Below, one piece after another: positions 1 through 10,400 of a stretch of 27,404 nt of DNA. Numbering within the stretch: position 1 is the stretch's first letter; each line of letters opens with the position of its first letter. Source of the DNA: a virus. The notes beneath the pieces were generated by a model that saw only the letters and a list, made by a program, of their open reading frames with translations, had not been told where the DNA came from and searched no databases. The stretch is from IMG/VR virus record IMGVR_UViG_3300033149_006648, positions 5,436 through 32,839 of that record, one strand, 5' to 3'. The position numbers and the translations under genes were made by a program.

Positions 1-551
1 TGTACGTGGCTTCGAACCGTTACTTCCGCAGATTCCCGATCCTCCAGAAGTGCAACCATCATGTCCCGCACAACCTCTTTGAACAGCTGCGTACCCTGGC
101 CGTAAGGCGTATCGCTGCGACCGGCCACATGCCGGAAACTAAACTTATGACCCTTAACATCCAGTAGTTGCGTATCTTTAATGCTACCGTTCAGCGCCTC
201 GGCCAGGGGGTCCTCGTAGTTGTAGCTGCCGACGGTGTGCCAAGGCGTTCCATACGTCAGGTACCAGCGGCGGGTCTTGATTTTGCTCAACGCCGCTTCC
301 GCGATCTCCGCTTGTTTCAGGGTATCTGGAGTAAGCTGTTCCAGGTCTCCCCGTCTCCCCTCCCCGTCTACGCCGTCACCATTGAGAATCGCCGTATCCA
401 CAAGCCCAATATCCTCTACGGTTTTCTCGTACCAGCTCCACATGGGCTTGAGTACCATGGCCGTATCCGGCGGAATCCAATCCGGGGGCGTCAATCCCAA
501 ACGACTACCACAATGTGTATCCGCGATCACAAGTACTCGTTTACTTCGCAT
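1..551 (-). CDS. Calcineurin-like metallophosphoesterase, partial (C-terminus beyond window)
   Basis: The first 183 codons are present; the gene continues past position 1. It starts at ATG 551 with a GGAGGA ribosome site that overlaps the endolysin stop codon, so the two genes are translationally coupled. Visible motifs fit the binuclear metallophosphoesterase fold: ADTHCGS near residue 10 (the Asp-x-His ligand pair), NGDGVDG near residue 58 (the GDxxD motif), YGTPWH near residue 100 in place of the usual GNH, and RSHV at the very end of the visible part, probably the start of the last histidine motif. Phage members of this family often carry GTxxH instead of GNH. The substrate (cyclic nucleotide, nucleic acid end or other phosphoester) cannot be told. 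It lies last in the visible late operon, directly after the lysis gene. The family call is firm; the role is unknown. Confidence 0.85.
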   Translation of the reverse strand, partial: MRSKRVLVIADTHCGSRLGLTPPDWIPPDTAMVLKPMWSWYEKTVEDIGLVDTAILNGDGVDGEGRRGDLEQLTPDTLKQAEIAEAALSKIKTRRWYLTYGTPWHTVGSYNYEDPLAEALNGSIKDTQLLDVKGHKFSFRHVAGRSDTPYGQGTQLFKEVVRDMMVALLEDRESAEVTVRSHV

Positions 552-559
552 TATTCCTC

Positions 560-1093
560 CTATCTGGTTACTTCCACGTCATTCAAAAACCGCACCCATT
601 CATCGGGATTGCTCAAAAACCACCGTGGACACTCTTTGCCGGTAACAAAATGATGGGTGAAAATATCGTCTTCGGTGAGACCGAACTGCTGACAGAGCCA
701 GGCACACAATTTTACCGCCGAGTGCCAGGTTTCACTTGTATATCTACCTGCCCAATCAAGGTGGCAGGTTTCTATGCCGATCAAACAACCGTTGGGATAA
801 GCGCCAAAGATCTTCCGAGCTTCCTTCGTTGTTTTTGATGTAGGACCGGCATGATGTGCCACTTCATCAAGCGGAATACACTGAATAATCTCCCCCTCCA
901 GGCCGACGATCAGATGCGCCGAACCGTATCCAAGCATCCCATTTTTCCGCATCTCGAAGTAATTACGATTGAAAACTGCAGATGTACCGGGGTTACCCAC
1001 CCAGTGCATGATCAACCCCTTGATTTTATGTAACGGAGTCTGGGGCCGAGAGTACCTGTTGGGAGTCAATAACTTTTGTGTGATTTCAGTCAT
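560..1093 (-). CDS. N-acetylmuramoyl-L-alanine amidase endolysin (Amidase_2 / T7 lysozyme family)
   Basis: This 177-residue protein is a single Amidase_2 domain with no signal peptide or cell-wall-binding domain, the usual size and form for T7-lysozyme-like enzymes. The expected zinc ligands are H30 (in LIMHWVGN), H147 (in FTHHFVTG) and C155 (in GKECPRWF). K153 and Y56 match the catalytic Lys and Tyr positions of T7 lysozyme. It would cut the amide bond between MurNAc and L-Ala in peptidoglycan at the end of infection. Lacking a signal, it needs a holin, and the small membrane protein encoded upstream is the obvious candidate. The start ATG has a GGGGAGG site 5 bases upstream. A terminator hairpin lies between this gene and that upstream gene, so its level may be set by readthrough. 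Whether it also inhibits an RNA polymerase, as T7 lysozyme does, cannot be judged. Confidence 0.93.
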   Translation of the reverse strand: MTEITQKLLTPNRYSRPQTPLHKIKGLIMHWVGNPGTSAVFNRNYFEMRKNGMLGYGSAHLIVGLEGEIIQCIPLDEVAHHAGPTSKTTKEARKIFGAYPNGCLIGIETCHLDWAGRYTSETWHSAVKLCAWLCQQFGLTEDDIFTHHFVTGKECPRWFLSNPDEWVRFLNDVEVTR

Positions 1094-1107
1094 ACTTACC
1101 TCCCCAT

Positions 1108-1131
1108 AAAAAAACCGGCTATTCGCCGGCT
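1108..1131 (-). terminator. Rho-independent terminator between holin-like gene and endolysin
   Basis: On the minus strand a CCGGC-GAATA-GCCGG stem-loop, extendable by an A-U and a G-U pair to 7 bp, is followed by seven T residues. It sits after the holin-like stop and just before the endolysin ribosome site. It may be leaky, since no promoter is evident between it and the endolysin, and could tune lysis timing. Confidence 0.8.
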
Positions 1132-1158
1132 ATTATTTTCCTTTCCCAGTTTGCTATG

Positions 1159-1389
1159 TCACAGAAAAACGATTAGCACCCCTGCTCCTGCGAAGATTAC
1201 CGAGATGATACCTACGGTGAGCATGAGTTCCCCCCGGGTGACATATCGAGCCTGGGATTTCTGCAATTGTCGGATATCCTCCAGCACCCCACCGCCGTTA
1301 CCCAATATGCCCTTGATATACTCCACGTCGCCGAAGGTCTTAACGAGGAGTTGGCGATCAGATAGCTTCTGTATCTCTTCTGGTTTCAT
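1159..1389 (-). CDS. Small membrane protein, putative holin
   Basis: A 76-residue protein with a polar, partly charged N-terminal half and one hydrophobic segment at residues 55-76 that reaches the C-terminus. R52 just before the segment suggests the N-terminus stays in the cytoplasm. A C-terminal single membrane span preceded by a helical region is the layout of XhlA-type and some phage holin-like proteins, and the gene lies directly before the endolysin. The start ATG overlaps the stop of the preceding gene by 4 bases (ATGA), so the two are translationally coupled. No holin family signature was recognised, so the function rests on topology and position; a spanin-like or other lysis accessory role is possible. 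Confidence 0.6.
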   Translation of the reverse strand: MKPEEIQKLSDRQLLVKTFGDVEYIKGILGNGGGVLEDIRQLQKSQARYVTRGELMLTVGIISVIFAGAGVLIVFL

Positions 1390-1634
1390 TTTGTCGTTTC
1401 CACCTCTATCATCTTGCTTTCCAACTTCGCCAACCTAGACTCAAGCTCGGCTATTTTCACGTCTCTCGGATCAACGGGTTCAACATAATCCTTGCCCCCA
1501 GGTTCCTTGTCCCTGATTTGTTGTGGGATTTCATCAACGATCACAAAACCCTCATCAAGTTTCTTCTGGTCGATTGTTTGGCCAACGGGCGAGTACTCAA
1601 TGCCGTCTGGATATTCTTTCAGGTAAAATCTCAT
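1386..1634 (-). CDS. Small hypothetical protein after the tail fibre, C-terminal coiled coil
   Basis: An 82-residue acidic protein. The first half is mixed beta-like sequence; the last 25 residues (from about DVKIAELES) form a clear heptad pattern typical of a short coiled coil. The start overlaps the tail-fibre stop by 4 bases (ATGA) and has a GGAG site about 8 bases upstream; its own stop overlaps the next gene in the same way. Position right after the fibre suggests a fibre-associated or chaperone-like role, but no known fibre-assembly family was recognised. The gene is real by coupling and codon continuity; the function is not known. Confidence 0.75.
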   Translation of the reverse strand: MRFYLKEYPDGIEYSPVGQTIDQKKLDEGFVIVDEIPQQIRDKEPGGKDYVEPVDPRDVKIAELESRLAKLESKMIEVETTK

Positions 1635-4426
1635 AATAAATACTCCACAGGTTTAGCAACATATAAAGCTGCGCTAGTATTTATTACGGCAAATTGTGCC
1701 TTATAACTCCCACTAAGCCAAATAACAGCTTGTGCCACATCATCATCTCCGAACATAACCAAATGGCTAACCTCCCGACTATCGTATGGAGTATTTGAAA
1801 TATTTGAATCACCACTTTTTCGCCAATAGATATAATCTTGTGTTTGGCTTTGAGCTACTATCACCCGCACCGCTTTCGTCCCGGCAGGTACAACGTTGGA
1901 GAAATCTACTTCCAACCCGCCACTGAAAGAGTCCACCGTCCACCCGCTGGTCTTGGATGCAATCCAGTTGGTGGGGGGATTTGCGATCTTATGCCATGTT
2001 CCTCCGCTGGGTTCAGTGTCGCCATCATCGATTACCACTCGCCCGCCGGGTTTCGGTTTTAATAGGATATCATGGGCAAAATACTCAGCAGTCCAGGCGA
2101 CATTTCGTTTAACATGCTGGAAGAACAGGTCGGGGTCCATAGCCGTATCATTCGAGATTAAAAGATCATCCAGAAATCGACCATTTCCTCCATTGGCCAT
2201 AGATAAATAGACATAATCAGATCCCGACCCCCACGATCCGTCAGGAGAAAAACTATACTCATTATTATTCACTCGAAGATATGCAGTGTTTGTCTCCCTA
2301 TTATATGTAAAACAGATAAAATGCCATGTATTTAGTGCTAATGAATCACCAAATGTCTGCGAAGTTACCGTACCATTCTTTTTAAACTGAATCTGAATCT
2401 TTTCATCAATAGTATATCGCAAGAGTATATAATTCTGATAAACTACTCCGCCCCAACTAAGAATATCAATTATTGCAGTTCCCCCATTATCACGAAACAT
2501 AAAGCATCCCGTGACACTATCTCCAATGTTCCAACCTCCATCATACCATGCACTAAAAAAAGTACCCGATGAAGCCAATGAGTGTGTACCTTCCCATTTT
2601 GTATCAGAGGAATAAGTAAACGCTCCTGAAGTAACTGTCCACGGATCAACACCATGTTGGTCTTCTGCATTATTGTCAAACTTGAACAGGTGATGATCAC
2701 GCGTAGGGATCGGATCAAGAAGTGGTGAGTCCGTTATATCGCCGAGGACTCCCCGGCAAGCTAGAAAGGGACGAAAGTTACTGTTAGAATCAACACCGCC
2801 AAGAACAATTTGACGCTCAGTTGACCATGCTCCTTTTGTATAGATCTGGAATAAAATTTCATCGCCATCAGCGTAAATCCTCCTATCACCCTCATCAGGA
2901 TTGTCATAATCTCCGGTACCTGCATAGCCAATCCAGAGATATATGGCTTTAAGTAGAAGCGTCTGTAGCGTATTTGCCGAGATTTTACCCGCTGTGATGG
3001 CGTTAGCAGCAATCTTGTCTGCGATTACTGCATAAGCTGCAAGTTTCGACGTCTCGACCGCTCCGGCAGCGATCTTGGCTGCTACCACAGATCCAGCAAC
3101 GATATTTTCCGCTACTATCTGACCTGCACCTACTTCCGTTATCGAGGGAGAGCAGAGGTCGAGGGTCTGTTCGGAAGTGTTTGCCCAGTTCAGGAATCTG
3201 ATGGCAACATCGGTCGTGTCGGATTTTAGCTTTGCGATATACGTACAATTCTTATGCTGTGGGCAATCATTAACATCACGGTTCGCCCCCACTATATAGC
3301 TTGTGTATTCAGTCCAGGTGGTTTGATCAAACGGCGTTGTAAAATATACGCTTAATTGTTCATCAACGTAAGCTCTCGTAGCAGCATTATATCTTTGAAT
3401 TATCCTAGTGCCTTGCCCATTATTGGTACCTTCGTTTCCTTCATTTGTCTCATTGAAGGCGGAAAGTCCCAGTTCAATGTTACCATCGTCTGAGCTTTTA
3501 TTTAACCAAACCGTGAATCGATAGATCTTGTCATGATTAATTGGGAAGGTTTTTGACCGGATATGGCGATTGCCGGTGTTCGTCATCCGCAAAACTTTGG
3601 TAACGGCACCGTTTACCGTAGCATCAACCAAGGACATAATAGATGTGCTGCCGGAACCGTCCTCGTGTATCCCTCCCCAGCCGTTGAGAACATGGGTCTG
3701 CGAGATATTGTTGATGTATTCTCGGGCAATCACAGAGAGTTTCTCGGTTACGATAGCTCCGGCAGCAATCTTGGCCGCTGTGACTGCAGCCGCTTGGAGC
3801 TTTGCCGTACTGATCGAGTCCTCTCCAATCTTGGTTTCGGTGACTGCACCTGCGGCAAGAGCTTCTTCGAGCACCGCCTGTGCTGCGATCTTTGCTGAAG
3901 TAACCGCATCGTTAATCAACTTCGCAGATGTAACTGCATCTTTCTTGATATACTTACTCTCTATCAGATTCGCTGTTGCACTGGCAGTGGCCGACCATTC
4001 GCCGTTTACCGGCTCTTTTGTAACCGTTCGAACATGATAGTAAAGTGTGAGCGGGGTGGGATCATCTTCAGTACCGCCGGGTGGGATATTCTCATGTGTA
4101 ATATATTCGTCATAGACACTTGTAACTGCACCTAGTTGATCTTTCCAATCTACACCGTCGTTCCGAAGGCTATACCAATTCGATTCATCTGAAGAGACCT
4201 GCACCTCGTAATGATCGAAATTGGTCAAATTGTTCTGCCGGTCCCAATTCAGCGTGATGGAATTCAGCCCAATCGGTTTGCATTCTAAGATCGTCCGCTG
4301 CGTGGGTGTCGTGGTGCCGCCGCCTTTATCGTAACCATCCTGGATATCCCCGTACGTAGGATTAGTATAGGGTATGGAATTAACGGAATTAGCAAGACTT
4401 TGGGTTTCTCCAATCTTGGGTTTCAT
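1631..4426 (-). CDS. Tail fibre / receptor-binding protein (FN3, decad repeats, LamG-like)
   Basis: A 931-residue modular adhesin. In order: a short Gly/Thr-rich virion-attachment end (1-45); a fibronectin type III-like domain (about 46-153); seven decapeptide repeats of the AVTSAKIAAG type (164-233); a jelly-roll/carbohydrate-binding-like domain (about 245-430); five further decads (437-486); a LamG/concanavalin-like lectin domain (about 573-757) with an NTWHFICFTYN strand typical of that fold; and a beta-rich C-terminal domain. The decads suit a trimeric fibrous shaft. It would bind the host surface during adsorption. The gene starts 3 bases after the stop of the giant protein gene; its GGAGGAG site is made by that gene's last codons. 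No peptidase chaperone domain and no C-type lectin variable region were seen. Confidence 0.88.
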   Translation of the reverse strand: MKPKIGETQSLANSVNSIPYTNPTYGDIQDGYDKGGGTTTPTQRTILECKPIGLNSITLNWDRQNNLTNFDHYEVQVSSDESNWYSLRNDGVDWKDQLGAVTSVYDEYITHENIPPGGTEDDPTPLTLYYHVRTVTKEPVNGEWSATASATANLIESKYIKKDAVTSAKLINDAVTSAKIAAQAVLEEALAAGAVTETKIGEDSISTAKLQAAAVTAAKIAAGAIVTEKLSVIAREYINNISQTHVLNGWGGIHEDGSGSTSIMSLVDATVNGAVTKVLRMTNTGNRHIRSKTFPINHDKIYRFTVWLNKSSDDGNIELGLSAFNETNEGNEGTNNGQGTRIIQRYNAATRAYVDEQLSVYFTTPFDQTTWTEYTSYIVGANRDVNDCPQHKNCTYIAKLKSDTTDVAIRFLNWANTSEQTLDLCSPSITEVGAGQIVAENIVAGSVVAAKIAAGAVETSKLAAYAVIADKIAANAITAGKISANTLQTLLLKAIYLWIGYAGTGDYDNPDEGDRRIYADGDEILFQIYTKGAWSTERQIVLGGVDSNSNFRPFLACRGVLGDITDSPLLDPIPTRDHHLFKFDNNAEDQHGVDPWTVTSGAFTYSSDTKWEGTHSLASSGTFFSAWYDGGWNIGDSVTGCFMFRDNGGTAIIDILSWGGVVYQNYILLRYTIDEKIQIQFKKNGTVTSQTFGDSLALNTWHFICFTYNRETNTAYLRVNNNEYSFSPDGSWGSGSDYVYLSMANGGNGRFLDDLLISNDTAMDPDLFFQHVKRNVAWTAEYFAHDILLKPKPGGRVVIDDGDTEPSGGTWHKIANPPTNWIASKTSGWTVDSFSGGLEVDFSNVVPAGTKAVRVIVAQSQTQDYIYWRKSGDSNISNTPYDSREVSHLVMFGDDDVAQAVIWLSGSYKAQFAVINTSAALYVAKPVEYLL
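2969..3118 (-). repeat. Tail-fibre decapeptide repeat block 2 (5 units)
   Basis: Codons 437-486 of the tail fibre encode five 10-residue units of the VVAAKIAAGA type with strict decad phase. The DNA at 3060-3079 matches that at 3756-3775 in block 1 at 19 of 20 positions, a direct repeat about 700 bp apart that could support recombination within the fibre. Confidence 0.8.
3728..3937 (-). repeat. Tail-fibre decapeptide repeat block 1 (7 units)
   Basis: Codons 164-233 encode seven consecutive 10-residue units, each beginning AVT/SIS and carrying a central K-[IL] pair. The strict phase and the Ala/Ile/Val pattern suit a trimeric fibrous shaft between the FN3-like domain and the carbohydrate-binding-like domain. 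Confidence 0.85.
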
Positions 4427-4429
4427 CCG

Positions 4430-7400
4430 TTACTCCTCCTTCCATCCCAGCAGGGCCCCAAGATGTTGCTTCTGCGCTGCAGTCAATATGCGCTTGAAAC
4501 CGGTCACGGGTAGACCTGAAGCAAAGGCCAAACTCTCGGCTGCTGCAGCTACGGCCTTCCCGTACTCCTCGCGGCTGGCTGCCCGAACAGCCGTAAAGGC
4601 TTTACCCACAGCCGGATAAATTTCAAATCCACGGCTGTATCCCTCAAGGGCACTGGTTATCAAAGACCCGATAATCGGGATCGTGGCCGTATATTGTTTC
4701 AAAATTCCCTTGGCGATTTCCTTGCGCTTCTTCTCGTCATCCCCGCCAACCAGGGCTCCGGAGATCAGTGCAATCATGGCCCCGGAAATAGCAATAGCGG
4801 TGAAATCAGTCATGGCGTGTAATACTTGGCCCTGTCGCAAAGCCATGGGGACGTCGAAGCTCAAAACATTCCAATAGGCATTTAAGGCATTGGTGAACAT
4901 GGTAAAAAAAGTAAGCGCCTGGCCGGAACGGTAGATCTCGGCCAGATCCTGCACCCTCCCGGAGGGTTGTGTGCGCGCCACTGCTTTGTCGGCGGCCTGA
5001 ATTGCTTTTGCCTCAATACTGGTTTTTGCCAGAACGTGATCGTACACTGCTTTCCAGCCAATCGTAATCGTGGCCTTGTCTACCCACTGAATCCCCAACA
5101 TCCCCAGATGGCCGACTTTTTTAATAATCTGATTGTATAGTTTCCCATCCAGCCGTTTCAGTTCCTCAAATTCCCGGTTAATTTGGCGGTTTTTAATCAG
5201 TTCACTTCGCTCTTCCACGAAATCAAGAAGCTTATTCCCCTTTAACCTTCCACTGGCAACCGCAGCACTTTTTGCCGCCATCCATTGCCCTGTGGCAGCC
5301 AGAAGCCGCCCGGGGCCACTGTCGGCCATGAACAAAGCCAGGGAGGCCGCTTGCTTGCCGGAGGTGAGCAAATTGAAAGCAAGATAGGAAATTACCAGGT
5401 GAGATCGGAAAGCCTGGGCTGTTTTCTCTCCTGCGGTCTTAGCTGAATAGATGTCGTCTCGGGCCAGATCATTGATATACCGGGAAATCCATTTATTTAA
5501 TTCCGGGCCGTAACGTTGCGTTACAGCATCCCGTACTGTATCGCTTTCCAGAATACTATGCATACGCTTGATCATCCGATCCTGAGCGATAAATCCTTCC
5601 TGCAGGCTCACTCCCTCAAACCACAATCCAAGCATGTTTGTACTGATGGGTTTTTGGTGCTCATCGGCGATCTCTATACGGGCATAGGTGGGGTTGCGGG
5701 CGATAAACTCTTTGCGCAAACCCGTGCGATAGGTGAGATCAGCGGCAATTTCTTCACTTCGAGTTTCGTAACTCCGATCCAGCCGCCGCATGGGTACATA
5801 GTGATCCTCCCCGGGAAGATCCATGTTGAAGGTATCAATAAATGCTTCCCGCAAACGAATAAAGTTTTTTTCAAAGTCTCCAGCAATGGCCTCGGCAAAT
5901 GCTTTTTGATTGGGAGTGAGTTTTTCAATACCTTTGAGCATCACATCCATCGGCAGATTGTTCCCCGCGACAAGAGCCTGACGGGTTTTTTCATTCTGAA
6001 TACCGATATACCAGAACATCACATCGTTCACCGTAGGCATCTCTCCAGTGTAAGCTCCGTGAGAATAACGGAATCCCTCAATATCTACTTCTTCTCCGAG
6101 CCAGGAGAATCCTTTGACGGCACGGCGGGCGTCCAGCCGGTCCGGAGTGAGTTGCAATTCTTTCATTTTGGCAAGAACAGGATTCACCCGGGCCCGTACC
6201 ATCTTCTTCTTTTCCGCCCACGCCTTGTTGGGTTCCTCGACTATCCAGCGCGTAAAGACCCCAGGGGTTCCGCCATCTAGCATCAGCGCTATCCGGTCCG
6301 GTTTCCAGGTCATCAATAATGTACGAAGCACCTTAGAGGTGGGACGAACCCTGCCAATGGCTTTTTCTATTTCCTTGCCGCGTAAAACCGCAGCAGCCAG
6401 CATCTCGCGATGAGTTTCCCTGAAAGCCCGCTCGGCTTCAAGTTCCTGGCTGCGCTTTAGTCGTCCAAGCTCACGCAGAGCATTGATCATCCCGTCGATC
6501 TCTTCCAGTTGTTCTAAACTCAGATTTGCTACAGATACCGAATATGCGGCCTCAAGCTTTTTCGGATCTACATACTTTGCAGCTTCGGGATTTTCCTCAA
6601 TAAATTGTCGCAAGACTTTTCGCCGATACAGTGTGGATTTTCTCCGAGCTACCGGATCAATACTGCTCTGGATCTGCCGGATGACCTCTGCGTAATCACG
6701 ATAGGAAATACTGCGTCCGGGTCGACGCATTATGTCCCGTATCAGCTTTTTGCGGAGCTCCCGGTACTTTTTAGCAGCACGCTGTCTCTGTTTGGAGACT
6801 CGAACCTTTTCTCTGTATTTCTCTACGGCCTGGCGTTTTTGAGCGTACAACTTGGCCTTGGTCTGAGCCAGTTTTTCCTTGGCTTTCAGCGCCACTCCCC
6901 GAGCCTTAACCTCTTCAATTGCCTTTTGAAGCTCCCGGCCCAGCCGTACCGCTTCTTGATAATTCTTACCGGCGGCCTTGACTGCGGCTTCTCCGGGTGT
7001 TTGCTCGCCGGTTATGATCGCCCGGGTCCACATCATTTCTTTAAGCAGGGTTTCGGCTAAATGAAGATTGTTTTTCAGCGCCGTTTCAAAGCGTTCCCGT
7101 AGAGAATCTATCTTAGCCTGTAGGTCTACCCGTGCCTTGCCGGGTCTTTCCGGTTCCGGCCCCATCTTTTCAATATCGTTAATTGCTTCCTCCAGCTGAT
7201 CACCCAACTTGATGATGCGCTGTTCTTCCTCACTCAGGTCTTTAAGGGCCGACTCTGCCTCTTTCTCTGCCTTCCGACTCTGCCTCTCGGCTTCTTTTCC
7301 CTCGCCTTCGGCAACCTCAGAAATACGTTCGACTTCTTTTTCGTCAAGTTCTCCCCTCTCGGCTTTCTTCGCCTCCTCGCCTTCCATCTCCCGGGCCGTA

Positions 7401-10400
7401 CGGATCTTCTCTCCGTAATCGTATTCCGGTTCTTCGGGTAACTCGGGTGTAGGGATCTTATCTTCTACAGATTCCTTAACCGCGACTTCTTGATGGGCTT
7501 TATCCCAGATCTCCTGAAAAAACTCCTGCGCTTGTTCAGCGGAGATATCGCCTTCAATCCGGGGTCCAGCTTCCAGGGTCAAAGCTTCCTGAAATTCGGC
7601 AGCACTTTCATAATTCTTAGCTCGCTCAATATACCCTTCATAAGCTTGCTGACTGAGCTCGGTACCGTATAGATAACGGCCTACCCAATCCTCGGGATGA
7701 AATAGAATTTCCGAAGCTTCTCCCCGCGCCAATAATCCTCGATCGGTTAATCCAACATAAATAGGCTTCCCTTCGGGTGTGAGTTTACCTGTCGCCATTG
7801 GAGGGTTCACCCAGGCGCGGATCGTGTCTTTGCCGGTCTCCTTCGCGGCTAGCCAACGACGATGACCGTCGGAAATCTTCAAAGAACCATCCTCCAGTTC
7901 CAAAACAGTAATCGGCGGCGGGATCTTATTCTCTTCAGCCCATAGCTTATACTGCCGCAAATGTTCATACTTGGTAGGATCCGTTTCCTCGCTGGGAATA
8001 AGCTTCTCAATAGGAACTTCTCGAAGCTGGCTCATCAGCCGACCATAAGGGCCGTCCCATTGATCGTCAATCATCCACATACCGAGAGGCAAATGATCTT
8101 CGGGCATGGGTAAGTCTTTGGTGCTGATCTCTCCCCTACGATACCGCTTATAGAACCGTTCCCACCATTCACTCTCTCGAATTGCCCGAACAACATTCTC
8201 TGAATCAAGAACCGGTTCCCCGTCTATGTGGAATAACATCTTGTCGTAGGCTTTACCGGAATCCTCGTCTATCCCGCCACGGAGAAACTTTCCCTCTTGA
8301 ACGGTACGAACGGGTATCTCCTGAACTTCGGCAATTTCAAAATCATCAGAAATCGCTTCGCGAATCGCATTTACACGAGAATTAAACAACTCATGAGAAA
8401 ATGGGCCGTAGTAATCCCAATAAGACAGCTGCCACCGGGCTCCGCTGCGGGTTGATGGGAAGATAATTTTCCAGCGGGTGAGTTGATCTTCTACTTCCTT
8501 TATAAACAACAATCCCCGTTGTTTACTCCTTGGATCTTTTAGTACCTTCAGTAGTTTTTTCTGATTATTGATTTGACGGGCTCGGAACTGCTGATATAAT
8601 ATCTTTTCCTCCGGAGGTTTGGCTTCTTCAGCTGCAATATTTGCTTCCAGAACATTAATCGCTCTTTCGTGTTCGGCCAAATCCTCTCCGTCAATCTCTT
8701 GGTGAAACAAGATACTGGCCTGCAACATACTCCAGCTTCCCTTGTTGAACACACTTTTAACCTGGTTGGGATCAAAGGCCATCCAAGAATCTTCGGCTTC
8801 AGGGTGGCGTTCAAAGAATTCCTCATCGGTTAAATCATTCGTATCAAGGACATCTTCACCGGGTTGCCATTTAATCCCCTCTCGGCGATTCAAGTAAACG
8901 ATCCCATCATAACCGCGTTCTCGCAAAATACGGATGAGCTCACTGGGAGACATTGCCCGCAGGTCCTGATTATATGCTTGAACTTTACCTCCTTCGGCAT
9001 TCGAAAGATTTTCATATTGTCCCCAGATATGTCCGTCACGCGTAACAACCAACCATTTTGTCTCAGGTTTCACGATTTTTCCCCAATAGCTATAACGCCG
9101 TTTATATTCTTCGGCAGAAATAGTCCGATGAAGATGATACCGGGGGACAATTCCCATATCAGCTAATTGGGGCCACACGAGTTCTGCACCCCAGGATCCG
9201 AGATCCCGCAATCTAACGGGATTCTGGAGGCGCAGGTATACCGGATATATTCCAGGAGAACCTATCCTCAAATCCTCAGACAGTAAATTACCTAAAATTT
9301 TTGAAGCTTGATTGATAGTACCAAAATGCATACCAAGATCACCACGCCGGAACTTTGTGAAGCCTCCGAAACGTGTACCGTGATACACTTCCAGGGGATT
9401 GCCTTTTTCATCGACAACAGTACTTTCCCCAAACCAGCGCCGAAACTCCGGGCTTCCCACCGGGGGGGCCCGGTGAAATAACAGCAGATTATCTGATTCA
9501 TCTTTGATCCGGGTGAGTTTCAGGGCCAAACTTTTTTTGACAAGCTTGCCGTCTGCCTTTCGAATCCAACCCTTCGGTGTCTTTTCATAATCTGCAAGGT
9601 TAATTTCTACACGTTCGGCAAATTCAAATCCCTGCTGCACTACTTTTCTACGGTCCGGTATATACTCTGGTTCTCCTGTAAGTACAAAATCATCATCGGG
9701 GTGCATAGTCATGGGGGGAATAGGCAGGCCGGGAAGCAAACCCGCACGTTTACGTAGTTCTTGATGCTTCGCCGGATCTGTGGTCCAGTTCGTCCAGGCC
9801 AGGATTTCCTCCTGGAGTTCGGTCACCCGGGCTTCTACAGCACCCACATCCCCGGAGGTAAACCCGTATTCGGCGATAATCTTGGCTTGTCTACCCGTCG
9901 ACAACCGTAATGCACTACTGAGCGCCCGGAATTCCGTTCGAAGCTCATTCATTTTCGCCACCGCTTCTTTCGCAATAGCGGCGGCTTCAATCATAAACGA
10001 TTCATCCTTGCCGAATAGATCCACCTGTTTGGCGGCAGTGTTGGGTGCGGTGGTTTTTAGAATCGTTACATAATTGGAAAGCTCTTCGGCGTTTAATTCC
10101 TTGGCCTTGAGAATCCCCAAATCCTGTAAGCGTTCATCATCTTGAGCAACAGCTGCTATGGCCGCCGCTTTGGCTTCTGCAATTTTGTGGTTTCTGTACA
10201 GGGCATAGAGACCATCGGAGGCATACTTTCCAATAGCGAAGCCCTTACGGCCCTTGTCTCGCGCAAGAAGTCCTCTGCCGGATGCTTGTTCTTCTGTAAT
10301 ATCCGTGTTTCTGAAGTAGTTTGCATAATCTCTTACACTCCCTTGTCCATCTCTAATATTGGATTCCGCATCAAAAGTCATGGCCTGGGCTGCGGTAAAC

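Noticed and set aside
1631-4426. Diversity-generating retroelement target, as in BPP-1
   Set aside because: The head genes resemble BPP-1, but the fibre has no C-type lectin variable repeat and no reverse transcriptase or template repeat is in the window.
5516-6280. 254-codon plus-strand open frame
   Set aside because: It is antisense to the giant protein gene, which is open throughout with clear domains; no plausible ribosome site or domain was seen.
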